From Diphasiastrum complanatum (taxonomy: Eukaryota; Streptophyta; Lycopodiopsida; Lycopodiales; Lycopodiaceae), in contig CM055093.1 of NCBI GenBank assembly GCA_029204225.1, forward strand, positions 21,522,823 through 21,586,822: DNA of 64,000 nucleotides, read 5' to 3'. Below the pieces are notes generated by a model, which saw only the letters and a program-made list of their open reading frames with translations, ran no database searches and was not told the origin of the DNA. The translations under genes and the position numbers were made by a program. Shown piece by piece: positions 10,303 to 19,729 of this stretch (its first letter is position 1; every line of letters begins with the position of its first letter).

Positions 10303-11078
10303 TGTCAGAAATGGTGAACTTTTGCAACTTTGTCGCAGCACTAACAAGACACGAAGGTCAAACGAGAACGATTCGCGACAGTCAACGTGTCTTTGACTTG
10401 AAGCACGAACGATTCGCGAATCGCAAACACACCTCCAGGACCTCAAACCGTAAAAGGGACACAAAACAAAAACTACAAAAAAAAACAAAAAGAACGAAAG
10501 CAAACGGGAGATTACGAATCAAATGAAAAAAAAATCTTTCGCGCTGCCAGCTGGCAGTCAACGGGCTTCATGCCCAGCTGAAATGAGTAGCAACGACGAA
10601 GACTAACTAACTGGTTGATTAGCGTTAACTAGTCTGGTAATTCGACGTTTAGCTATCTTGTAAACTCCACATAGTGGAGGTATAAATGATCCTCTCTGGA
10701 TCATAATGATAGATAAAGATGAGAATACAGAGATCTATAAGAGACAGAGAGAGACGTAGCAAATAGAGTAAGAAAGTAAAGACACCATAGTTGTGCATGA
10801 AAGTCTGCCAACGAGAGTAGAGTGTCAATCCGCCAACGAGCGAGACACTGACGATCTCACTCCAAAACCAAACTAACAATATGGTCGCTCTATTTTCGTG
10901 TATTTTTTTGTCTTGTGCTGTATGTCTTGATTACTAGAATAAAATATGTTCTGTGATAAGAGTCGCGTGTTTGGATCATGTAAGGACTTCCGCACAAAAA
11001 GATAATTTAAAAAAAGAAAATTGTTTGCGAAAAGAGAAGGAGAAGCGAACACAAAACAATGTCGCCTCTGCGACTTTG
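10303..11078 (+). mobile_element. copia family B LTR
   Basis: The sequence starts TGTCAGAAATGGTGAACT and matches, in reverse, the LTR at 46441-47211, where it directly follows a copia polypurine tract. Shared blocks are 'gctgccaactggcagcgcgaaag', 'agttaacgctaatcaact', 'ctccac.tagtgga', 'ctgccaacgag' and 'cttccgcacaaaa', each seen here in forward orientation with small changes. An 'aggtataaatgatc' block near 10678 is TATA-like. The end is set before 'tgttaagagcc', a decayed primer-site-like sequence, so it is approximate. Confidence 0.65.
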
Positions 11079-11141
11079 TGTTAAGAGCCAATAGGTTATC
11101 ACTACTGATATCCCAGCAGTGATTCTTCTAGACAACACAAT

Positions 11142-12358
11142 ATGGCTACGACAATCCAGACCAAAGTAGCAATCAGTCTCAATGGCGCAAATGACAGAAT
11201 CTGAAAATTCAAAATCAAAACACTCCTAAAGGGCTAAGGCATCTGGTCAGTGACCGAACTCTCAGAGGTGCAGCCTCCAGAGGGAGACCCAAGGAGAGCT
11301 GAATGGATCAGAAAGGATGAGCACGCAATGGCAATCATTGTTTCATCCATAAATGAAGATCTACTCATGCAGATTGAAGACTGCAAAAGCAGCGATGCAA
11401 CATGGAAAAGTTTAAAGCATAAGTGAGGACTGTAGCTTCAGTCATGCACCTTCACAATCAGCTGCAATCAATACGGTGGGATGGCAATCAGTTGGATCAA
11501 CACGTTGAGAAGATCATAACGATCTTCGCTCAACTCGCTACGTCAGGACAGGAGCACCAGGTCCCAGCACCACAACAGCTGATGTACTTTATGAAATCTC
11601 TACCGACGTCTTATCAGCTGCTGAGAATGCTCATACTGAGTCTACGAGATATGACATTCGACAAAGCAGTTAATCTTGTCGCTGATGAGAGACGAAGGAG
11701 AGAGAAGCAGTGATCAAGAGAAGGCTCTCCTCATGAAAGGAAAGAAGAAGAACAAAAACAAGCCAAGATTCGAGAAGACAAAGTCCTCAAATCAACAATC
11801 TTCCTGCGATCACTGTCACAAACCAGGCCATACGGCCAACAAATGCTGGTTCAATCCACCAATACCTTGCATGCACTGCAAGAAAGGCTGCATATGACTG
11901 TAGATTCAACCCAAAAAGAAAAAACAAAGCTGAAAAGACAAACGTTGCAGAGTCATCTAAAGATGCAGAAAGAAGTGATGAAGCTTTCACAATACTCGAC
12001 AAGCTACTCCGAACATGACTACGATGTGGTCATCGATTCAGGAGCAACATCTCACATAACCTGCAGCAACAAGGTCTTGATCAACTTCTGCGAACTCAAA
12101 AACGACAGAGCGATGATTCTAGGTGATGGAATTAGACACGATGTCAAGGGCATCGGCTCTCCATAGCTACAAACACTGTCAAGCCAAGCAGAGCTGCCAG
12201 GAGCACTCTATGTGCCCTCACTCAGAAAGGATATGCTATTTGTCTCCAAGATGACAGATCAAGGCATTCGAGTTTTGTTCGACGACAACACTTGCCGTAT
12301 GATCGAGAAGACGACAAACAAGTTTCTGACGGTTGGATGCAGAGAAAGAGACCTCTAG
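11142..12358 (+). pseudogene. copia family B gag and protease, first copy
   Basis: A copia Gag starts ATGGCTACGACAATCCAG and runs on with stops and shifts (ISLNGANDRI, ERRAEWIRKDEHAMAII in pieces). From 11423 an open stretch gives LHNQLQSIRWDGNQLDQHV and MKSLPTSYQLLRMLIL. The zinc knuckle CDHCHKPGHTANKC lies near 11806-11847, a perfect C-x2-C-x4-H-x4-C. The protease active-site region VIDSGATSHITC lies near 12032-12067. The copy ends 'ggatgcagagaaagagacctctag' at 12358. The part from about 11588 is repeated directly downstream. At least three frame breaks make it non-functional. Confidence 0.8.
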
Positions 12359-13166
12359 TTTATGAAATCTCTACCGACGTCCTATCAGCCACTGAGAATG
12401 CTCATACTGAGTCTACCAGATATGACATTCGACAAAGCGGTCAGTCTTGTCGCTGATGAGAGACTGATGAGAGACGAAGGAGAGGGAAGCAGTGATCAAG
12501 AGATGACTCTCTTCACAAAAGGAGAGAAGAAGAACAAAAACAAGCCAAGATTCGAAAAGACAAAGTCCTCAAATCAACAATCCTCTTCTTGCGATCACTG
12601 CCACAAACCATGCCATACAACCAACAAATGCTGGTTTAACCCAACAATACCTTGCATGCCCTACAAGAAGAAAGGGCATTCTGGATAAAACTGCAGATTC
12701 AACCCAAAAAAAAAAAAACAAAGCTGAAAAGATAAACGTTGTAGAGTCATCTAAACATGCAAAAAGAGGTGACGAAGCTTTCACAATACTCGATGAAGCT
12801 TCAACAAGCTACTCCGAACATGACTACGATGTGGTCATCGATTCAGGAGCAACATCTCACATAACCTGCAACAAGAAAATCTTGATCAACTTTTGTGAAC
12901 TCGAAAATGATAGAGCAATGATTCTAGGCGATGGAAGCAGACACGATGTCAAGGGCATCGGCTCTCTATAGCTACGAACATTGTCAAGCCAAGCAGAGTT
13001 GCCAGAAGCACTCCATGTGCCCTCACTCAGAAAGGATCTGCTATCTGTCTCCAAGATGGCAGATCTAGGCATTCGAGTTTTGTTCGATGGCAACACTTGC
13101 CGTATGATCGAGAAGATGACAAACAAGTTGCTGACGTTTGGATGCAGAGAAATAAATCTCTACTAG
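12359..13166 (+). repeat. tandem duplicate of copia gag-protease segment
   Basis: This is a direct repeat of 11588-12358. It opens again with MKSLPTSYQPLRMLIL and DMTFDKAVSLVADER, carries a knuckle CDHCHKPCHTTNKC in which the glycine before His is replaced by Cys, and repeats the protease region VIDSGATSHIT and LRKDLLSVSKMADLGIRVLF. The copies differ at scattered bases and small indels, so the duplication is not recent. It leaves a doubled protease in the element. Confidence 0.85.
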
Positions 13167-14390
13167 GCCAAAATAATCAACAACTCTGATAGCATATTAA
13201 ATGCTTCAAAAAACGAAGATCAGCTCTGGCGTAGGAGAATGTATCATCTGAATATGCAGAGTTTGTATGACATGAGCACAAAGGACATTGTCACAGGTCT
13301 CAAAATATCAAGGCTCGAGGCTGAGTTCTGTGAAGCTTTTCAGAAAGGCAAGCAACATCAGAATCCATTCACACACGAAGGAAGAAGAGCCAAGGAAGTT
13401 CTTGAGCTTGTCTACTCTGATGTGTGTGGACCGATGAAAGCAGATTCGCTCTCAGGTTCAAGATATTTTCTAACGTTCATAGATGATTACAACCGAATGA
13501 CACGATCTACTACTTGAAGAAGAAATCCAAAGTATTTGATTCTTTCAAGAAGTTCGTGGCATTCGTAGAGCGACGCACCTTGAAAAGGATACAGATCCTT
13601 AGATCTGACAATGAAGGTGAATACAAAAGCACAAAATTCTCAAGATTCTGCGAAGAACATGGGATTCAACACCAATTCACTCCTGCATACACACCGGAAT
13701 ACAACGGTGTGGTAGAAAGAAAAAAGAGAACGCTAGTCGAAGGAGCCAGATGCATGATAGCACAGGCTCAATTGCCAGGCCAATTCAAGGCCGAGGCAAT
13801 AGCTGCAGTTGTACACCTGGAGAACAGATCTACAATGACAACGCTGGAGAACAAAACCGAAATGTGGACAGGCAAAAAGCCTGATCTGTCACACGCACGA
13901 GTGTTTGGATGTGCAACATACAAGCACATTCGAAAGGAAAAGAGAAGCAAGCTCGACGACAAATCCGAGCAAACAATCATGGTCGGCTACTTGAATGGAA
14001 CACATGTGTACAGACTCTACGATCCAACCACGAAGAAGGTTGTTTTGAGCAGAGATGTAAAGCTTGACGAGTCCACATTCCCTGGACTGAAAGACAAAAG
14101 AGGCCATGAGATCTTCACACTGCTGCCTATTCAAGAGGGAGATCGAGGACATACATCAAATCAGAATGCAGGACCCCAGACTCCAGAGCAGCAGAAAATA
14201 GAGGATCGACCCCACGAACAAGAAATGTTCGAGCAGCGATGAAATGAACCTTGAAGGTCAACAAGACAAAGAAGACCTCCAGGCTGCTATTCTGACAATC
14301 TTCAATGGAGCAAAGACACACAGTTTTTGTACTACAGCTTCAAAGAAGAGCTAGCAACATACCAAGAAGCAACCTGACTATGCATGCAGA
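13167..14390 (+). pseudogene. copia integrase (frame-shifted) and deletion junction
   Basis: The integrase, which inserts element DNA, is read in two frames. The first (13239-13517) holds the N-terminal zinc-binding part LWRRRMYHLNMQSL and the core start ELVYSDVCGPMK with a catalytic Asp and TFIDDYNRMT. The second (13514-14242) holds ILRSDNEGEY (Asp) and NGVVERKKRTLVEGARCM (Glu), then the C-terminal RVFGCATYKHIRKE and GYLNGTHVYRLYDP. The DDE residues are all present. After 14242 the 5' half of reverse transcriptase is missing; 14243-14390 carries only scrambled pieces. Confidence 0.85.
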
Positions 14391-15487
14391 ATGCATAGAA
14401 GCATCTATGGTCTGAAACAATCAGCCCGACAATGGTACAAGAAGAAACATCAAGCCCTGAAATCATTAGGATTCAAGCCTTTGTTGGCTGATTCCAATGT
14501 ATATGTCAGAGTTACGGATGGGCAGATCATCATTGTGGTTGTGTATGTGGACGACACTCTGATACTTTGCAGGAGTGAGCAGCTAATTGCTAAAGTAAAG
14601 GCAAACATCTCAAAACATTTCGAGATCGTGGCTTGCAAATTGAAAGGGACTACGAGAAAAGTAAGTTATACCTTCACCAGTCCAGATACACCCAGAAGAT
14701 CCTAGAGGACTTTGGGATGCTGAACTGCAAAGGAGCGAACACTCCAATGCTCGTAGGGATGGTGCTGACGAATGATGATTGTCCAAAGACCGAGGAAGAG
14801 AGAGAACAGATGCAGCTCACACCTTACATGAAGCTGATAGGATCATTGATGTACCTTGCTGACAATACACGTCCTGATATTGCTTATGCAGTATTCAGGA
14901 TGAGCCAATTTTGCACGAATCCAGGCTTGACACATTGGAAGATTGAAAAAACAAATTTTGCAATATCTTCAATTAATGAGCGATCATGGCTTGTGTTATT
15001 GTCGTGGTGCAAGTTTTAGGACACTTTCTACAACGACGCTAGCTGGGCATCTCTCAAGGATGATTGTAAAAGCGTCTTGGGAGGATGCACCATCACATTA
15101 GGAGTAGCAGTTCTCTGGGTCAGCAAGAAGCAGACGTAGCCCAGTCATCCTGCGACGTAGAATATGTTGCAGCAGCAAAGATGGGTAACGAAATAATTTG
15201 GCTAAGTCAGTTCCTGGAGGAATTGGACGAAACAAGAAACAAGCCCCTGGTCTTGCAGATGGACAACACGCCAGCAATACACCTGACGAAAGATCTCATG
15301 TTCCATTTCAGAACGAAGCACATTGCGATCAAGTACCACTTGATTAGCGATCTAATTGAGAAGAAGATGTTGTAGACTACCTTCATCGGAACGAGAGACA
15401 TGGTTGCTGACATCTTCACTAAAGCCTTGGACAAAGGACTCTTTGAGAGACAAAGGAGCAGTCTTGAGATTGTAAAGCTATCATGAT
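14391..15487 (+). pseudogene. copia reverse transcriptase/RNase H remnant, family A
   Basis: The frame picks up at the RT palm: SIYGLKQSARQWYKK, then VVVYVDDTLILC with an intact YVDD, a shift near 14640, then KLYLHQSRYTQKILEDF and YMKLIGSLMYLADNTRPDIAYAV. RNase H follows in another frame: SSCDVEYVAAAKMGNEIIWL, LQMDNTPAIHL and FRTKHIAIKYHLI, a TAG at 15373-15375, then MVADIFTKAL and a stop near 15486. It is followed by the polypurine tract gagagggagc. The fingers of RT are deleted. Confidence 0.85.
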
Positions 15488-15499
15488 TTGAGAGGGAGC

Positions 15500-15795
15500 T
15501 GAAGAAACAAAACGTTTCTAATTACAAAGCCTTGCTAGCTTTCAGCCCTCAGCCCGATGAAGACATTCACAAACTTGAAGATCTGGAGACACGAAACACG
15601 AAAAGATTCGTGAACATGAAAGTCTAAGGAAACGAAGACGAATGGTTCGCGAACACGAAAGTCAAAGTAGACGAAGACAAATGGTTCGCAAACATGAAAG
15701 ATTCATGAAAGAAAATCTTTTGCGGTCAAGTATGAGAGAAGGCAAATGACCAAAATGAAACCAACAACGGAAATGAAACCTTCTCCTGCCCTCCA
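15500..15795 (+). mobile_element. copia family A 3' LTR, truncated
   Basis: The segment starts TGAAGAAACAAAACG just after the polypurine tract and matches 8349-8645 nearly base for base to 'ttctcctgccctcca', then leaves the match. Only the first ~300 bp of a ~1040 bp LTR remain, so no target-site duplication can be identified. Confidence 0.75.
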
Positions 15796-16122
15796 TGCCT
15801 TTTGTCAAGAAGCTGTTTTTGACTTTTCAACTATTCGATGTACACTTGGCCTAGTTATATATTTACACCTGTGAAAGACCGTAATGTTGTTTGCCGATCG
15901 ATTTCTTTTTTGGAACTTTTTGGTTATAGTTTTATACAATTCAAAACTCCCACTGGGTAGGGACTTGTGATTGGACCGTAATTGCTGGTCGTGACTTTCC
16001 TGAGTGCTAGGGACCTAACACTTGTGGTTAAAGTAAGTCTTTTTTAATCTAACTATAGTTAGAGTAACATATATGATTTACGAAAGACCGCCATCATATA
16101 TTTCAAATCTGGTTTTTTATTT
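15796..16122. other. no gene seen
   Basis: The stretch holds AT-rich, non-coding sequence between the truncated copia LTR and the 3' end of the histone-like gene. I see no repeat match. Confidence 0.4.
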
Positions 16123-16913
16123 TCATACTGATTCATCTACATTTTGTTTAAGACTCTGTTGTTCATCTTCTTTTAGCTTTGCAATGGCTTCCGGAAGTCG
16201 TAGACCACAAAACAATATTGTCTCGTTATCAGTTGCATCAACATTAGAAACAATCAGGTCCACCACTGTATTTAGGTCATCTGCATGTATAGAAGGGGAA
16301 TTGTGCATTTGAAGATCAGGGATTAGGGGAGGACTCTCAACCCAAGGAATTGCAGACGTGCTAGCCAGATCTTTTCTAATGGGAGGAGGCGAGGGTGAAG
16401 AGCTGGGAGACCTAGGCTTGAGTTGCGAACGCTTGGGCTGTGCTTGCTTTCTCTTTTTTCGGGGTGGGACAAGCCCCCTTTCAAGAGGAACTTGCCTCTG
16501 TGTGAGGCCAGACTTAAAAATATTGTCATAGGTGTTTCGAAGCCTCATGACAAGAAGCATATCCTTGGGCATCAATGTCACCCTCTTGGCATGTATCGAG
16601 CACAACATTGAATCCTCAAACATTTTTGTCTAGAAGTCCTCGTATGCAGTATGGAGTGCCTCCAATGCAGTGATATTCCACCTTACTAGATAGGGCAGAT
16701 GAGTGGTCATATCTTGTGTAACCTCCCTCACAGCCCGGTAGAAGGCTACTTTCGGGATCAAAAATTTGGTGCTCCTCTACAATGCCCTGATGTCCCTCAA
16801 CCATGGATGGCGAGGGCTTCTTCGTCTGTGGACGGGATGTACGGGTTCAGAAGTCTGCGGATGGGATGTTGAACAAAGCTGGTAAGCCTAGCGGTTTGCT
16901 TCGTCCGAGCCAT
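16123..16913 (-). pseudogene. divergent histone H3 (CENH3-like) gene with long C-terminal extension, broken
   Basis: An ATG at 16911-16913 opens MARTKQTAR, identical to the start of histone H3, followed by a 30-residue tail unlike H3. After a frame change near 16805 the histone fold is read down to about 16530: LRDIRAL, STKFLIPKVAFYRAVREVTQDM, RWNITALEALHTAYEDF and FEDSMLCSIHAKRVTLMPKD, matching the H3 helices in order. TAG codons interrupt it at 16777-16779 and 16630-16632. Tryptophan in RW, a longer loop 1, DSMLC and RVTLM resemble centromeric H3 (CENH3) more than canonical H3. The frame continues about 130 residues past the normal H3 end, with a basic PPRKKRKQ, a serine/proline-rich run and an acidic end, stopping at 16123. 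H3 would package DNA in nucleosomes. H3 relationship is secure; CENH3 is inference. Confidence 0.75.
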
Positions 16914-16974
16914 TGAGGCCGAATATTTATATCACGAGAGGACAGAGCTATAGCAGTAGAGAAAGTTAGATTCT

Positions 16975-17166
16975 CTCACGTGATGGCGATACTGGGAACT
17001 CTGAGGATGATATCGCTATGACGCGAGAGAGCAGCAGAGTCAGGCGAGGAGAGGAAGACACTCGCATGATGGCAATACTGGACACATTCAGGCTGATATC
17101 GCTACGATGTGAGAGGGTATCAGGAACAGGCCTAGAGATGAAGTCGCTCGCGTGATGGCAATATCA
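16975..17166. repeat. 86-bp tandem repeat upstream of the H3-like gene
   Basis: The block 'ctcacgtgatggcgatactgg' recurs at 16975, 17061 and 17147, spaced exactly 86 bp, and the bases between also align ('tgatatcgcta.ga.g.gagag'). The third unit is partial. An inverted copy of the 21-bp block lies at 17899-17919. The array lies in what would be the 5' untranslated region of the H3-like gene. Confidence 0.75.
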
Positions 17167-17239
17167 AGTATGAGTCATATAGAAGCAATTGAAGTTGAAA
17201 GCAAATTATGCGAAAATCTGTATAGTCCTCGGGAATGGA

Positions 17240-17247
17240 CTTATATA
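17240..17247 (-). promoter_or_regulatory. TATA box candidate for the H3-like gene
   Basis: The minus strand reads TATATAAG, followed downstream by a transcribable ~300-bp leader to the ATG at 16913. It lies just downstream, in minus reading, of the G-box array. A second TATA-like stretch near 16927 is too close to the ATG to be the better candidate. Confidence 0.45.
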
Positions 17248-17262
17248 GGCAAAAAACGTTCC

Positions 17263-17660
17263 CACGTGTGAATACTTGTGACACGTGGCCCAATCAGTAA
17301 CTGACGTGTGGAGCTACATGTCTGTTTATGCAGGTGTAAAACTGCACATCTGGAGCAACATGTGTGGGATTTCACGTGTGGACACATGGTCGAATGGTAC
17401 AACGACACGTATTCTCATACGTATTAGCGCACACGTGTGGGCATGTGGCCCAATCAGTACCTGACGTGTGGAACTACATGTCTGTATCCGCACGTGTGAA
17501 ACTGCACATATGGAGCAACACGTGTGGGGATTGCACGTGTGGCCACGTGGTCGAATCGTGCAATGACGTGTATTCTCGCACGTGTGGGCACGTGGCCGAA
17601 TGGCAGATTGACGTGTATTGTAGCACGTGTGGCCTCGCACATGTGGATGGTACATTACAC
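17263..17660. promoter_or_regulatory. G-box (CACGTG) array in two ~160-bp repeats
   Basis: Eleven CACGTG palindromes lie at 17263, 17282, 17373, 17432, 17491, 17519, 17534, 17544, 17579, 17589 and 17624, with further ACGTG half sites between. The array is built from a repeated unit of 160 bp ('cccaatcagta.ctgacgtgtgga' at 17289 and 17449). CACGTG is the known core bound by plant bHLH and bZIP factors. The array lies between the minus-strand H3-like gene and the plus-strand gene at 17996, so it could serve either. Open frames here are by-products of the repeat. Confidence 0.6.
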
Positions 17661-17995
17661 GTCATAGATCTGATCCGTTGTTGGATTGATGTGTGTACGG
17701 TTTGGATTTTATTGGTTTTAGCTATATTAATGCTATTTGTTCAGTTAAAACCTTTCTCTAAGTTTTCGATTTTCACTCCCTGTAGCTCTTGGTGTGTCAA
17801 CACTACTAGTTCTTTGCAGTATCACTACCACATGAGAATCTACTTCAGATTCTAGACGATCTTGGCTCCCTCGCGTCGTTCCGATATCCGGTCATTCACC
17901 AATATCGCCATCATGCGAGGACTGCCTGATAGTCTTCTAACTCCATGCCATCCCACATTGTAGTGATACTCGGCCCTATTGTTCATACTTTCGAG

Positions 17996-19412
17996 ATGGC
18001 CGCCTCATCTTCTAATACCTTTGATTCTGCATTGCACGCCTTCCTTGTTGTATCCGGTGTTGGTAACTACATAGGTCACTATAAGACGTATTTCAATATG
18101 TCTTTTGATATTGAGAAGTTTAGATCAGAACATAAATCCTATTTTCCAACGTTGTGTAAAGAGTATTATGATACTCTCAATCAGTCTATGTTGATAATGG
18201 ATAATTTATGATTCATCCATTTCCATGACCTGGTACTTGCCCAACCATCTTCAAAGCAAGCCCACAACCGACGATTCACGAAAATAGTGAGTGATTTTAA
18301 ATGTGTGGTCCATTGTGACCAGCACAATCGATCATGTCACCTTTTGCAGGAGGGCATGGGCTTTGTGTTTTACCTTTCTGCTCTTGTTCTTGAAGAGGCA
18401 GGAACTTCAGGGCTAAGCATTGAGGGTGTCTCATCAGCAACTGCTTATGTGATATTAGAGTCAGCTATTGTTGATGATGTCTTGGGTGCTGACGAGGAGG
18501 CAAGATTGGCAGCAATGTACGACCCAGCTGAGTCTCGTGCATTGTACATTTCTTCCTTATCTGACGTGAATCCATATGACAAAACCAAGACTGTCCTCGG
18601 TTTGCTAGTGTATTACATGAATAGTGTCGCATACCTCTCTCTGAATGATGTTGGAGATGTTCTTGGCCTAAGGGAGGACGAAATATTATCAATTTTGTCT
18701 AATTTCATCAATGAATTCGAGGATTTCATAGATCTCGAGGGTGATGATGATCTATGTGCTTCTATCGATTACAAAGCCGGAGATGAGTGGTTGGACGGGA
18801 CTGAAGCCCTGCAATCAATCATGTCTGAAAGCAGGGCATACCAGGCAAATTTGCCCAGTGAGGAAGAATTTCTAAGAATCCGGAGCAGATATGTTTCACG
18901 GTCTTCGAAAACTAATCCATCCACTACTTCGACAACCATTGTTGCTGGTCATGATCTACATACTGCTGCACTTATTCAAGCTGATGAGCATGATCTGGTA
19001 GGTAAATCTGGTTTTATTTGAATGAGATTTCTATTCAAATATAGTTATTTTGTTTTTCAAGATTGTAACCTTTGCTCGTATTTTACAGGCTACTGTGGAG
19101 GACGATGCCTTTGCAACAACGCATGGATATTTGAGGGAAGGTCAGGGATCACGACAAAGGGATTCATCCCTGTCCCATTATTTGAAGTGCTTTGTAAATA
19201 AAGAGATTTGCATTGATCATAGCAAATTTTCTTTAGATGCTGCGACGATAATAATGGCAATTAAAGTGTTATTCAATTTCTTGAACGAGCTTAAATACCC
19301 TCCGAATACATATAAAATTATTTTTGCGAAGAGAGACATTGTCATAAAAGTATTTGGCTATGTAGTTGAGGAAGTTTCTGAAAGGGTCTTCCTCCTTATC
19401 TGTTTTCTCTAG
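17996..19412 (+). pseudogene. unidentified two-exon gene with one in-frame stop
   Basis: The frame starts at an ATG in good context (gagATGGCC, MAASSSNTFD), runs to a TGA at 18209-18211 and continues in the same frame to 18997. An intron with GTAGGT donor at 18998 and TTTTACAG acceptor ending 19088 (91 bp) keeps the frame into a second exon (ATVEDDAFATTHGY to VFLLICFL, stop 19412). The protein would be about 440 residues, acidic, with an alanine/leucine-rich centre. A segment KTVLGLLVYYM..LSLNDVGDVLGL resembles the helical region that follows NACHT-type NTPase domains, but no P-loop is present, so this is a weak hint. An ATG at 17945 is also possible. I do not recognise the gene. The TGA could mark a pseudogene or a missed intron. 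Confidence 0.45.
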
Positions 19413-19729
19413 ATACAATGACTTGAGCAAAAGAAGATCCATTGATTTTCTAGATCCATATGATAGAAAAAAATTTATTCATGACCACACAGCAATGTTG
19501 ATCATTAAAGACAAAGAGAAACAATGATTTTGCCTTGCATTGTACTTGAAATGATGCGATATAATACATATATTTTTTTCGTCAGATATCATGAAAATTA
19601 CTATGAGTTGAGTCTTGCATCAATATTATTTTCGTCTATAAATTTGCACGTCTTTCTGAATTTCTATTAGTTTGTTGATCTAGTTTTTGAACATGCCTGT
19701 AGAACCATTGAAATAGCTAGATGATGTAA

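Noticed and set aside
17326-17855. Long open frames on both strands across the G-box array, rich in Cys, His and Thr
   Set aside because: They are produced by the cacgtgtgg repeats, which stay open in several frames at once; no domain or start context supports them.
18287-19021. Firm call of a NACHT/STAND protein
   Set aside because: Only a helical segment is suggestive; no Walker A or B motif is present, so the gene is left unidentified.
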